A DNA stretch of 64,000 bases from Haliotis asinina (Eukaryota > Mollusca > Gastropoda > Lepetellida > Haliotidae). Position 1 is the first letter of the stretch; each line of letters begins with the position of its first letter. The notes beneath the pieces are model-generated. The model made no database searches and was not told the DNA's origin. It saw only the letters and a program-made list of their open reading frames with translations. The translations under genes and the position numbers were made by a program. Positions 11,246 to 23,375 of the stretch are shown piece by piece. The stretch is from positions 26,956,001 through 27,020,000 of the forward strand of contig NC_090291.1 of NCBI RefSeq assembly GCF_037392515.1, given 5' to 3'.

Positions 11246-11815
11246 GAAAAGTAGAACAATGAAAGGTTTTAAAAGTTATGCTCTGGAAAGGCATACAAAC
11301 ACCAATTTCAGTCTAAGTCAAACTTGTTGCCATGGAAAAGCTAAAAATATTTTAATCAGAAATAAAAAATTACCAAGAGGCACAGTACACCACTAGACCA
11401 AGCTATGTGCAAAGTTTGCTGAAGAAATAATGAACAGATTTTAGAGTTCTGCTCCAGAAGAGAGCACTACTACCAATTTCAGTCTAAGTCAAACTTGTTG
11501 CAATAGAGACGCCAAAAATATTGTATTCAGAATTTCAAAACTACCAAAAGACACCAGTACACCACCAGATCTATGTGCCAAGTTTGGTGAATAAACATTG
11601 AACAGTTTTAAAAGTTCTGCTCCAGAAGAGAGCACTACCACCAATTTCAGTCAAAGTCAAACATGTTGCCATGGAAACACCAAAAATATTTTACTCAGAA
11701 TTCCAAAACTACCAAAAGGCACTAGTACGCCACTAGACCTATCTCTGTGTCAAGTTTGGTGAAGTAACAGTGAACTGTTTCAAAGTTCTGCTCCAGAAAA
11801 GACAAATGTGCACTG
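11246..11815 (+). repeat. tandem block of about 170-bp units, diverged relative of the 12.4-kb element
   Basis: ACCAATTTCAGTC recurs at about 11301, 11472 and 11639, a spacing of about 170 bp. Units also share TTCTGCTCCAGAA and GTTGCCATGGAAA. The same phrases occur in the 12421-13842 element, so this is an older relative. It begins immediately beyond the pogo-like element. Confidence 0.75.
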
Positions 11816-11989
11816 ATGGACAGAGAACTTTAATACATTAATAACTAAAATAAAAGTAACATAATCTAAGCATTATATAAAATATCATAACATTTTGTTT
11901 CATAATTCATTCATTACAGTTGTGCATAACAGTGCTGCAGCTTCCTATACTTCTCATCCTCTCTTCATAAATGGTCACATCACACATTA

Positions 11990-12240
11990 CAACGAAAACA
12001 GTCAGTCCAAGCTGGTAGTGACAGTGGTTTATTCAACTCAGGCAATAAACAGTAGTTAGTTGCCATGGGACATGGTGACCAACTGATGAGTTAGGTATTT
12101 GGGCACCTGATCAGAGTATTCACTGTTCCTCACAAATCAATGCCTTACTGAGTGAGACTTGTTACGATCAAACCCAAGCCTTCAATGTGAAGAGCACACA
12201 CTTCATTCAACCAATAACCACAAGGCCCTTCTACTAACCA
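11990..12240 (+). repeat. SINE-like relic with tRNA-like tail
   Basis: The segment GATCAAACCCAAGCCTTCAA followed by ACCAATAACCACAAGGCCC resembles the tail of the second SINE family at 2889-3052 (GGGAATCAAACCC...). The head is not recognisable. Confidence 0.4.
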
Positions 12241-12420
12241 TAAGCTGGTTCCATTAACTATACACCAGTCCTCGAGTATTCTTGAGTGTAACGATTACTC
12301 CAGACATTCCATAAACCTGATAACTGAGCCTGATTATGATCATTTATGGTTGCTAAACTATACATTTTCAATATTGTTCACATGAATTTTGACGAAATTA
12401 TGACTGATGAACTAAACAAA

Positions 12421-13842
12421 CAAGAGTCATCAGAGGACGACATACGTCCCCCGGCCCCAACATATTTGAAAAGACAAATCATCTGACAGTTACTTGATGT
12501 TTTTTTTAGACTAAGTCCTAATCGTTTCCGTGGAAATCATGAAAAATATAAATGCAATATCACTGTAAACAGCAAAAGGCACCACTTCAAGATCTGAATC
12601 ATATATATGCCAAGATCTACTGACAGATATCAAATGGTTTTCGAGTTGTGCTCCATAAACCAAGCCCATCCCTCCCTTTTGTGCCTAAGTCCACATTGTT
12701 TTCATGGAAACCGGGACAAATATAAATGCCAAAAATTTGTAAATAGCAAAAGGCACCACTTTGGGGTCTAGCTCACACAGAAATATATAGAGCGGTTTTT
12801 GAGATATGCTCCAGAAATGGAGCCCATCCCTCAATATGAATCGTTTCAATGAAAACCAAGTAAACGTGACAAAAATCTATAAGTAGCAATAGGCACCACT
12901 TCAAGATCTATCTCATATATCTGCCAAGATCTACTGACAGACACCATGAAGTTTTCTAGTTGTGCTCTGGAAACAAAGCCCATCACTCCATTTTGAGAAT
13001 AAGTTCGAATCATTTCCATGGAAACTGGGAAAATGACAACTCACGAAAAAACTATAAATAGCAAAATGTACCACTTTGGGGTGTGCCTCACATATCTGTC
13101 AATTTTTGCTGACAGATATTTGAGTTCATCTCTGGAAACAAAGTCACCAATCCCTTTTGAGACTATTGTTTCCATGGAAACCCAGAAAATAATAAATCAC
13201 CAAAATCTGTAAATAGCAAAAGGCACAACTTTAGGGTCTCTCTGACATATCTGCCACATTTTGCAGAAAGATATGAAGAAGTTTTTTTAGTTCTTCTCCA
13301 GAAACTAAGCCTCTATATTGAGGCAAAGAATCTTTTCAATGGAAACTGGAAAAATTGAAAATGACAAAAATCTGCAAATAGCAAAAGGCACCACTTTGTG
13401 GTCTGCCTCAAATATCTGCCATGTTTTGCAGAAAGATATCGAGAAGTTTTCAAGTTGTGCTCCGGAAATGAAGCACATCGCTCCATTTTGAGACTAAGTC
13501 TGAAACATGTCCATGAAAACTGAGAAAATAATAAATCACAAAAACCTGTAAATAGCAACCACTTCAGGTTCTGAGTGATATATCTACTAGGTTTTACAGA
13601 AAAATATAGAGCATTTTCTAGATATGCTCTGGAAACAAAGCCCATTCCTCCCACTAGCCTAAAACCAAAATGTTCCATGGGAAAACAAAAAAAAATAAAA
13701 GCAAAAGGCACAACCATAGGTTGACAATTTTATATCTATCAAGTTTAGTCTTAAAATATTGAACGGTTTCTGCATTATGCTCTGGAAACAAAATGGGACG
13801 AGGCGTCAACTATATCCTCCCGCATTACATGCTGGGAGGATA
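12421..13842 (+). mobile_element. tandem-repeat transposon with shared ends, copy 1 (HINE/pearl-like)
   Basis: One end reads CAAGAGTCATCAGAGGACGA followed by CCCCCGGCCCC. The other reads GGGACGAGGCGTCAAC followed by a terminal hairpin (TATCCTCCC...GGGAGGATA, 13813-13842). Between them are about eight imperfect units of 140-175 bp, each with GCAAAAGGCACCACTT, a TGCTCCGGAAAC-like phrase and TTTCCATGGAAAC. Copy 2 at 20866-22115 has the same two ends in inverse orientation, which defines the unit. Internal tandem cores plus a 3' hairpin are typical of non-autonomous Helentron relatives in molluscs; that family assignment is inference. No gene is encoded. Confidence 0.65.
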
Positions 13843-13997
13843 AAAATGTAATCCAAAATATAACACATTTTAAACCAATATTATTTCAAACAACCAATTC
13901 TATATTATGTCTATTTAAGCCTTCAAAACGAATGTTGGTTGATAATGGATAAATATGTTACATATGTTATATTCAATAAACAAAAAGTCATACTTAC

Positions 13998-14149
13998 TGA
14001 AGAACACCATGTGTGTTCAAACAAAAGGCATTAGCAACAGAAATATCAGGGTCAAGCGAAATCTCTATGATGATTGAACAAGCTGTGCTATATGTCAAAA
14101 TACATCCAGCAATAGCAACCAGTTCTACCACAGTGATATGCTTGTAGTC
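13998..14149 (-). CDS. candidate exon of an unidentified minus-strand membrane protein
   Basis: On the minus strand an AG acceptor at 14151-14150 is followed by 152 open bases and a strong GTAAGT donor. The product, DYKHITVVELVAIAGCIL... then IEISLDPDIS...CLNTHGVL, contains one convincing hydrophobic helix. Other open segments with splice-like edges lie upstream: 14538-14584, 14820-14856 (starts MIHYLGY) and 14936-15012 (starts MSLSGVYGAS, GTGAGT donor). I could not join them all in phase. Candidate promoter motifs CCGGAAG lie at 15058 and 15253. The family is not recognised and the locus is unresolved. Confidence 0.3.
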
Positions 14150-15049
14150 CTAATTTTAAATACATAGTAAACACTGAACTAACATAACATTACAATGGAA
14201 TATATTCAGTCTGATATGAGATTCATTCCATATGTAATATATTCTAGCCATTGTATCAAATTCTATCTCAAATTCCAAGCATATACATGATATACTGATC
14301 AAGTTTACAGGTCTCCATTCCTTCACATTAAATTGCTGATGGGATAGAATGTAGTATTTGACTGAATGTAACACATGAATAATCTTGTGTCTTATCCCAT
14401 TGTGAGTTGCTAGGTATTGTTCAGGCCTCCATAGAAATCTGGTAATGAAGTGATTCTGATATCCGGAAATTCCTTTATCAGAAATATTTGACATAAATAC
14501 AAGCATCCACAAGAGCAAGATTTGATTGTAAGTACACAGACGTTGTGAGAATGTTGTTTGTGCTACAGGTTCCAATAATGAGTGCTGTATGATCAGAACA
14601 TTTGATTATAATCATGAATCATGAAATGACTGTTGCTAACTACGATGAGATTCCGCTGATAACTGTTAACCATACTGGCATGATAAACAACTACACACTG
14701 GTCACCTATTCCGATCTCTGATGTACGTCCACAAATGAGGAGTGAACACAAATTAGCAATCAGAATATTCAGACTATGTTACTGACATGAAAGTAAGAGA
14801 CTAGGAAGCGGTATGTTACCTTTACTGCTGTCAACATATCCAAGATAGTGAATCATGATTTCACAATCTGCACCTGTGACAATCGATCAGTTACAAATGG
14901 TAATAGCTGAATACGTAGCTGACTAATGGACTCACTTTAATTGCGAATATCTGGGTCTTGTGGACACTTTTAGAGACCTTCTAGAGGCACCATAGACTCC
15001 ACTCAACGACATGTGATTTGGAGTAATTTATCAAGATTGCTTCCTTCTT

Positions 15050-15290
15050 ATTCATTTCCGGAAGTAATGTCACATATACCGCTTAAAACACACGTTATAG
15101 CTGGTCAGTTGTCATTCAGCAGACCTAAGAGTCGATTTATATATTGATGTGTATAAGGCAAGCACACATATAACAATATTTTTCAGAGGATCCGAAAAAA
15201 TATACACGAAATATATGTTTGAGCATGTTTTGTGCGGTCCTTCATCGGGGAACCGGAAGCACAACAGGTGCCTGCTTGACAACAAGACGC
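15050..15290. promoter_or_regulatory. candidate ETS-type (possibly bidirectional) promoter
   Basis: CCGGAAGT at 15058-15065 and CCGGAAG at 15253-15259 are good matches to ETS-factor sites, which are common in housekeeping promoters. The region lies between minus-strand exon-like segments and the putative first exon of the CAP-Gly gene at 15367. There is no TATA box in a convincing position. Confidence 0.35.
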
Positions 15291-15366
15291 CGTTGCATGG
15301 AAGAACTCTAGGCTATGAGTGACCTCAAATGACAAGAGCTCAAAGACGTCAATATTTTCTATCATC

Positions 15367-18300
15367 ATGAAAAGCCAGGATACTGAGGTACCGTGGTGAA
15401 ATCGTCCTACAATCGTTGTGACATTTCATTATTCTCTTACAATCAACCTGAATATTAAAACAAAAATTGTTGCTTGTTCACAGATGTACGAATATTTGAC
15501 TTTCTCTATTTTCAATGAAGGGCTAAGATTGAAAATGTCCAAACGGCCAACAGAAAGTAAAATGTGCCATAGGTGAAAAAAAAGAATATTATGGGAGAGA
15601 ATTCCACCGTTAGTTCTTGGATGAATCTCTTTAAACTGGTTAAACTACTGGTTTGTAGCATGCATTTGATATATCCCAGTGTTCGGGGTTTTCGACGGTA
15701 TAAGACTAAGACAAAAACGTAATTTTTATCTTTAATATCATTTTAAGTTTTGATTTTGCTAATCTTGAGTGATAAAGTTGTATTCGTCTATTTCACAGAA
15801 AAGTATCATGTATTTAAAAAAAAAATAGCGTTTATAACATTGTACCTGCGAAACTGCAGTCGCTTGTCACATCCGGGTATTTTTGTATGTGTTTTCGACG
15901 GTGAGCCATACTTTTCCCTCTGCACTGCGAGAGAGTGTTTTGATCACGTGGCTTCCTGTTTCATACATAACCTGTCACTAGCAGATGACTGATCTTGTTG
16001 AATTTGCTCACTATATTTTGTTATACAGACACTTGATTTTGCATCTGAAGTGGTATTAACAATCGAGGGTAAATAATATTGTTGTTTATTTGCTCTTTTC
16101 ATAACTTAATTTCTTGATTTCAATTGTCAATAAAGCGTCTCACGACAGGAACTGGGCATCCACCCTACCGATGAAACTGTTTGTGCACTCTGATCGTGCA
16201 CATACTTCCTCAATATAGTGCTAGCAATGCAATCGTCGAAATCACCGGAACGCCAAATTCAGCTCGCTTTGGGATACTTTAAAATGGTTTTGGAACTTTT
16301 TTTTTTTTTTTCACTCGTTTGGTCATTTTCGACTGGACATTCTTTTGACAGTATAGAGATTACTGCCCAGTGCCTACTCCTTCTGTATATAGTACCATGC
16401 CGAACCATGTTTTTGGGGTAGTTCTTTTCCTCGTAATTTCTTGTGTAAAGTGAAATGACAGCGCCACCTGTAAACACTGTCTCGTGTGCAGAAGCTTCTG
16501 TGACAGTCGGAACACAAGATGGTTGAAATGTTCAGCTTTCACGGAAGTAGAGGCCTAAATTTCTGTCATAGTTCTAAAATTCTACCGTAGAACATAATGC
16601 TCTTTGAGAACCTTCATAAATGTGATTATAACTTTTGAAATAACACTCACAACTTGTCAAGCGGACCATCGTCTGATCGAATGAAAAGTCAAACATAAAT
16701 ATCATTTGATTTGAATGGAATGTTGCCGACGTAATGAAAAAAACCATTGAACACAAAATTGGTCATCTCTTATATACTTTTTATTCATGCTGCAGGATTC
16801 GTACTAGGCTTGTGACCTCTGGATTCATTTAAAATACTACTGTGATGTTACAATATTCTGCAGACATGACACGTTTTATTGTCCCTGCCATGGCATGCCA
16901 TTCAGACAAGAAGAATGAATGAGCAAATGAATGAATAACTTACCTGTAAATATGTTTATTTTTATCAATTTTCGCAAAAAAACATTCAAATAATCAAGAA
17001 AAAAATTACCAGTTTTGCTTGGCTTTTAATTAAAATGACACGCTGTATTTGTTGATTTCTGTGGAGAAGAATGCATCATATGCACTTCCATACAAGGGCG
17101 TTACCCTGCGCAATAACGAGTAACCTGAAAACATGGTACGTCACCTCTAGCGCTCGTGCTTGCGGACAAGATATGATACTGTAAACCAACTAATTTCTGC
17201 GACTGCAATTTACTGCGAAGCACGCTACTCAGCCAAGACTGCGAGATTTAATTTTGCGAGTGGTTGTTTTGAAACGACCCCTAAATAAACAGAGATCAAA
17301 TCTTGCCCATTGTGTTTTCTTTGACTCAAAGGCGCCGATGACACCCGGGATCATTATAAACACAAACCAAATAATACTGCTGATCTCATTTACTCAGTGT
17401 CGCTCAGGTTGGATTAAAGCCGGACTGTGTGAGTAGATCGCAATACCATTATCTAACATGTCTAATTGACCCCTATCTTTGTGAGGCATTATCATGCTTG
17501 TTGTCACGTGACAGCTGATGGTTATGCAATTAACGGATTAGTGTGGTGTCAACAAGTTTATTGCATTGTCCTGAGACTTGTGTCTGTACTTGAAGAGGTT
17601 TACTTGTCACTTATCGCCATTTTGTTGTTGGAAATAAGCATATTTTTCGTACTTATTACTGCGTGATTTTTAACTGCGATTGACTGTCACTCGCAGTTTT
17701 CGCAATAATAAGTAGGTCGCAGAATATAGTTGGTTTACAGTATGTACATTGCATTGGAAACCAGCAGACGACAGAACATCTTAACAATAAGTTTAAGAAA
17801 GGTGAGGTGATATTTATTCATGGAATTACAGTTTTGATAATTTGCTGATATGCAAGAATGTCCTCTGATCATCTTTGCGTTATTACCCCGAAAACATGTT
17901 ACATCATGGTATGTCTGGAATTTTTCATGTTGACCTTGAAGTGTAAGTGTGAATAATCTACCCCAACGGTAGATGTTTTCAAAACTTCAAAAGTAATGCT
18001 ATAAAATGGGATATTTTTTTTGTAGTTTGGGGTTAGTTTTATAAAACTGTTGAATGCACATTTCCAATAGCATTCGATATAATTATGATAGATGGTAGTG
18101 TTTCCAATGCATATTATGGTTGGAAATTCCATTTGAATCCAGTTTGGATGTGCAGAGGATATGAATGTTCTTAAACCTGAAGGTAACTTATGAAAGATTC
18201 CGAATGTCAAACATTTCAATTTTTGTCAAGTTCTTCATCATGAACATTTAAACATCAGGAATAAACTATAACTAACAAGTGATTGTATGGCATAGCATAA

Positions 18301-21300
18301 CTAAAATTAACAAAACACTGTGTAAAACATTTCCAGTTAATGAGTTATGTGATACACATCAGGAAACAATATTATTATTTAGCGAAAACTGATAGCCATA
18401 GCTGTATTATGTGCATGTCAGGTATGTAATGTCTGCTTCAGCTGGAGCAGGATCCCTACCTGTGTACATGTGGACCTTGCAAGAAGTTCTGGCAGGACTC
18501 CTTCCATAATGTGTCTTCATCCTTGAACTTTTCACCCCAATGTCGGGCGACAGGGTCATCATTCGCTTCCCATGGTCTCCTCCGTTATGGCGACCGTGTC
18601 TTGGTGAAAGGAAAGCACCCAGGTATCATCCAATGCGTATTTTGTCTGTTTTCGTGCATGTCATCAATTACAGAATGTCTTGTTCCAATGTTTGCTGAAG
18701 TACTTGTAAAAACTTTCACTGCCTAGATTCACAACCACCTATTAACATTGTTGAAAATCTTTCCACAAAGCATGTATGATATTAGGACAGTCAGTCTCAC
18801 TGGAACCTGTTTTTGTTTCAGGTTCAGTGCGTTATGTAGGATATGTTGATGACCGTCTCATAGCTCCACGGTTATACGTGGGAGTCAAGCTTGATGACAA
18901 TGGTAGGATATGACTTGTTGGGCAATAGCTGAGGGATGGATGGGTCATGACTGGTTGAAGGATGGATGGGTTCTAATGTGATATGTGGGTAGGTGACAAG
19001 CGGATGGGTGATATATGGATAAGTGATGAGTGGATGCGTGATATGTGGATAGGTGATGAGTGGATGGGTGATATATGGATGGGTGATATGTGGATAGGTG
19101 ACGACCAGATGGGTGATATATGGATAGGTGATATGTGGATAGGTGACGACCAGATGGGTGATATATGGATAGGTGACGAATGGATGGGTGATATGTGAAT
19201 AGGTGACAAGTGGATGAGTGATATGTGGATAGGTGATGAGTGGATGGGTGATATGTGGATAATTGATGAGTGGTATGTGGATAAGTTATGAGTGGATGGG
19301 TGATATGTGGATAAGTGATGAGTGATATGTGGATAAGTTATGAGTGGATGGGTGATATGTGGATAAGTGATGAGTGATATGTGGATAAGTTATGAGTGGA
19401 TGGGTGATATGTGGATGAGTGATATGTGGATAAGTGATGAGTGGATAGGTGATGAGTGGATGGGTGATATGTGGATAGGTGATGACCAGATGGGTGATAT
19501 ATGGATAGGTGACGAATGGATGGGTGATATGTGAATAGGTGACAAGTGGATGAGTGATATGTGGATAGGTGATGAGTGGATGGGTGATATGTGGATAATT
19601 GATGAGTGGTATGTGGATAAGTTATGAGTGGATGGGTGATATGTGGATAAGTGATGAGTGGATAGGTGACAAGTGGATAGGTGATATGTGGATAAGTTAT
19701 GAGTGGATGGGTGATATGTGGATAAGTGATGAGTGGATAGGTGACAAGAGGATAGGTGATATGTGGATGAGTGATTAGTGGATGGGTGATATGTGAATAG
19801 GTGAATAATGGAGTGAAGATATTGAAAGGGTTATGAGTATTTGATGTGATAATGGTCAACATGAAGACATGCCACAAAGTTGTTCTTCAAGTGTGGTGTA
19901 TGACTGTTCTGATTCCAGTCAACTCCGTTCACAATGGTATGTACATGGGCAAGAGATACTTCACATGCCCTCTGGGTCATGGTGCAATGGTCAAGCTGTC
20001 AGATGTGCGACCCCTTGCCCAGGTCTCCCCCCGTCCCCCGCTCAAGGGCAACACCATGTTTCCCAGCTTCAAGGAGGTGTGCAAGAGAAGAAAAGAAAGA
20101 GAAGATAAGTAAGGAAATAATAAAACACGAACTGTAAAGTGTGAATACCCTGTGTTCTCCTCAGTGCAAGGGAGACAAAGCAGCTAAATTTGTTAGGGGA
20201 AGTTGCAATGATGTTAAGTTTGGATTTGTTCATCATTTTTCAGTTAAGTGGATGCAGTGTAGGCTGGTTGGTATGAAATTGAGCTTCCAGGTTTTGTTCT
20301 TTTTGGATACACTCAAAGACTGTTGTGTCAGAGTTAAAGGACCTACAAAAATTCTTCTTAGATATCGAAAGTTTAACACAACCAAATAATTTCATCTTGA
20401 GACAGCCGTAACTTTGACACATGTCAGATGACCTTATAATCAGTTTCGGGTTTGTGTAATGTTTTTCCCATTAATATGAATTTTAAAGGTGTATGTTTTA
20501 TTGTCTTCTGCTCAAGCATGACAGAGCATGTGATCATGTCATTTCTTTCTTAATATATATTTATCAAAATGCACAAAAACGTATATTTTGAAAACTGACG
20601 ATTCTTTTCTAAGGCAGATTTCTGTATGCCATATGAAATGCAAACTTCCTATATTTGTCTTCCGTCTTATGTGTTATTCGACAGGCTTGCAAAGCTGTAT
20701 GCAGAGGCTGAACAACCCAAGAGTTTCTCTGGACGGGCTGCACCAAAACCACCATCCATCAAACCACGCCTTACAAGAACCTGTGACCTTCGCATGTCAT
20801 CGGCGCCTCCCGTCTACTCAACAGGGGACCCTCATGATATAGCTGTCAAGGTGACATACTTTCATTATCCCACAGCATGTAATGCAGGGGGATAGAGTCG
20901 ATGCCCCGTCCATCCGTCCGTCCGTCCGTAATCAATTTGTTTCCGGAGCATAACTCAGAAACCGTTTAATATTTTTAGACCAAACTTGATAAATATATAG
21001 TTGTGCCTTTTGCTTTTTACAGAGTTTGGGCATTTTTCTTTTTTTTTTGTTTTTCCATGGAACATTTTGGTGTTAGTCTAGTGGTGGGGCGGGCTTCGTT
21101 TCCAGAGCAGAACTCAAAAACCATTCAATATTGTTCTGCAAAGCTTGGTAGATATGTGTGGCAGGCCCTAAAGTGGTGCCTTTTGGTATTTATAGGTTTT
21201 TGTGATTTATTTTTTTCAGGGTTTCCATGGAAATGTTTCCAAAATGAAGGGATGTGCTTCGTTTCCGGAGCATAACTCAAAATCTGTTCGATATTTTTCT

Positions 21301-23375
21301 GCAAAACTTGGTAGATGTACCAATCAGAAGCTGCAATGGCGTCTTTTGCTAGTTACAGATTATTGTGACTTCTTAGTTTCTCAGTTTCCGCGGAAACGAT
21401 TCAGACTTTGTCTCAAAAGTGAGAGGTGTGTTTCGTTCCCAGAGCAGAACTCAAAAACTTCTTAATATCTGACAGTGTTACTTGGTAGATATGTGTGGCA
21501 GACCCCAAAGTGGTGCCTATTGCTATTTACATGTTTTTCTGATTTATTATTTTCCCCGTTTCTCTGGAAACGTTTCGGACTTAGTCTCAAAATGGAGGGA
21601 TGGGCTTCGTTTCCAGAGCAGAACTCAAAAACCATTCAATATTTTTCTGCAAAACTTGGTAGATACATCAATTGGAACCTAAAGTGGTGCCTTTTGCTAG
21701 TTACAGGGTTTTTTTGTGATTTATCATTTTATTGGTTTCCATGGAACTCTAAAACTTCTTAATATCTGGCAGTGTTACTTGGTAGATATGTGTCGCAGAC
21801 CCCAAAGTGGTGCCTTTTGCTATTTACAGGTTTTTGTGAAGTGTTATTTTATCGGTTCCATGAACATGTTGCTGACTTCGTTTCCGGAGCACAGCTCGAA
21901 AGCCATTTCATATCTTTCAAAAGGTCTAAGCAGATATACGAGACAGATCTTGAAATGGTGACTTTTTCTGATTGCAGATATATGGCATTTATATTTTTCA
22001 TGAATTCCATGGAAACAATTCAGACATGGTCTAAAAACAATAAGTAACTGTGAGATGATTTGTCCTTTCAAACATGTGGGGGCCGGGGGGATATGTCATC
22101 TTCTGATGACTCTTGTTCATAAATGTTTTCAACACAAAGACTACATGGATTTTTAAGGTAATCATCCGGAACTCCCAAATTTGGCATCAGTACACTTGGA
22201 TTAGATAGAAAATCATAAAAATATGGAGAGGAAAACTTTTGTGACCTTTGTGTGAATATCAGTTTAAATGAATACATGAATTCTATTTGCGAGAGAAAGC
22301 AGTGTTTGAAGGCAGAATTGTAATGTACTAATGGAACTGCTGAAATCTGACTGGTTTCCAAAACAGACTTTTTTGGGATATGGCCTTGAGCACTGGTGCA
22401 GTGGTGCATAGCACGTTTTCACTATACAGTCTTGTGATACTTCCTTAAATGTGTACACAGATTGTTGTGTTTTTCTTATGACTTTGCTTAAATAATACAT
22501 TTTTCTCAAAGAACTTTGAAACAATAACAGAAATGTTTAGAAAGAACATATTGTATGTGTCTGTGTCTGCAGCGTCTTATCTGTAGCCAGGTTTTTAAAC
22601 TAACACCACCTGCTTCCTTTGAACTGAAGAATCACTCTCTTGACAATATTCAGTAATTTGACAAAATTTATTGACTAAATAAACCTGGTTCTCTGGGTAT
22701 TGGAATTGTATGATACTGCTCTGATTAACATCAGTTACTTCAGTGAAGGGCCAGTATTCCTGGATCTTGCACAGTGTAGAAACAGAGTTGTGACACTGAC
22801 GAACATTTAAACAAGAGAACACTTAAATCAGTGTCAAGCCATGCTGTCAGATTCTAATACAGTTATACATGCACCAGGTCTATTAGCAAGTAAGTTAAGA
22901 ATGCAAACCCTGTACAAAACCTACTGTCTTGTTGCTTCACTTACCCCAAGTCTCTTAGAAAAACATTGGTCTTGTTTCTTAACAATTAAGGGAGTAGACC
23001 TTCCTCCTTCACTTCAAATTGGAAGATACTTTAACAGACTCCAGCTTCTGTCATACAAGTGAGGTCTTGTATACTTCCCTTTTACTCTAAAATGCAATGT
23101 CTTATTGACTGCTCCCAACACACTTGTAAAGGTACTTAAAGATATCTATTCATTCTCAGGATGAGAAACGGAAGAAGGAGAAACAGGACCTCTGCCTCCA
23201 ACAGGCCAACTTGTTGAGTCAAGAGGAACTTCAGATGAAACAGTGGCAGCAGCTATTTGGGGGCAAGAAGGATGGACACAAGATGGCCTCCACTCTACAG
23301 AAACTCCACCAGGCATATGAGAAGGGCCTGCATATGGCCCACAGGAAGTCATCTACCAGTAGCACAGACTCATAA
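15367..23375 (+). CDS. CAP-Gly domain protein, six exons (about 284 aa)
   Basis: Exons: 18442-18622, 18822-18902, 19919-20108, 20685-20850, 23160-23375 (stop). All have GT/AG edges and consistent phases. A first exon at 15367-15387 (MKSQDTE, donor GTACCG) fits phase 0 but is tentative. Counting from 18442, residues 8-13 form CTCGPC. Residues about 49-118 form a CAP-Gly domain (GDRVLV, GSVRYVGY, YVGVKLDD, MGKRYFTCPLGHGAMV). CAP-Gly domains bind microtubules or EEY/F tails, so a cytoskeletal role is likely. The usual GKNDG groove reads SVHNG here, so tail binding may differ. A basic proline-rich linker (PRPPLKG, PKPPSIKP) and a helical Lys/Gln-rich C-terminus follow. Introns carry a duplicated module, a TIR element, a minisatellite and a transposon. 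I do not recognise a vertebrate orthologue. Confidence 0.85.
15672..16275 (+). repeat. duplicated 600-bp module, copy A
   Basis: From TATCCCAGTGTT to GCTCGCTTTGGG this segment matches 32017-32615 at roughly nine bases in ten, in the same orientation. Both copies contain GATCACGTGGCTT (a CACGTG E-box), GCAGTCGCTTGTCACATCCG and CTCACGACAGGAACTGGGCA. No terminal inverted repeats or target duplications were seen. An 80-codon frame is open in both, but it starts with TTG and is probably not translated. It lies in the putative first intron of the CAP-Gly gene. Confidence 0.85.
16276..17176. other. intronic sequence without a recognised feature
   Basis: A poly-T run at about 16299-16311, then AT-rich unique sequence. 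No coding frame or repeat relationship was recognised. Confidence 0.4.
17179..17740. mobile_element. mariner-like MITE, 562 bp
   Basis: The left end CTGTAAACCAACTAATTTCT matches the inverted right end CTGTAAACCAACTATATTCT. Both are flanked by TA (17177-17178 and 17741-17742). The inner TIR continues with TGCGAC. No transposase is present. It lies in the large first intron of the CAP-Gly gene. Confidence 0.82.
17743..18441. other. intronic sequence without a recognised feature
   Basis: AT-rich intronic DNA ending in the acceptor TGTCTGCTTCAG at 18441. In the downstream reading frame a TAA at 18427-18429 means the exon cannot extend further upstream. Confidence 0.45.
18915..19815. repeat. GGATGGGTGATATGT minisatellite in a CAP-Gly intron
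   Basis: Irregular tandem units of about 10-30 bp are built from GGATGGGTGATATGT, GGATAGGTGATGAGT and GGATAAGTGATGAGT. Longer blocks repeat at higher order: the stretch from about 19190 recurs near 19520. It fills nearly all of the intron between 18902 and 19919. Long open frames on both strands follow from the period and are not genes. Confidence 0.92.
20866..22115 (-). mobile_element. tandem-repeat transposon with shared ends, copy 2
   Basis: This is the inverted counterpart of 12421-13842. Read on the minus strand it starts CAAGAGTCATCAGAAGATGA with CCCCCCGGCCCCC. It runs through about seven units with GCAAAAGGCACCACTTT and TTTCCATGGAAAC. It ends at ATCGACTCTATCCCCC and the hairpin GCATTACATGC...GGGATA. 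A (CCGT)n tract lies near this end. It starts only 15 bp after the splice donor at 20850/20851 of the CAP-Gly gene. Confidence 0.65.
22116..23159. other. intronic sequence without a recognised feature
   Basis: Remainder of the last CAP-Gly intron, ending in the acceptor TTCATTCTCAG at 23159. No repeat or coding relationship recognised. Confidence 0.45.

Noticed and set aside
15750-15992. Conserved 80-codon small protein in the duplicated module
   Set aside because: It starts with TTG and many differences between the copies change amino acids; no family recognised.
18973-19877. Long open frames on both strands
   Set aside because: They are periodic translations of the intronic minisatellite in the CAP-Gly gene.
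20588-22047. Repeated small proteins rich in Trp/Phe
   Set aside because: Frames through the tandem-repeat transposon copy 2; only 20685-20850 is a real exon.
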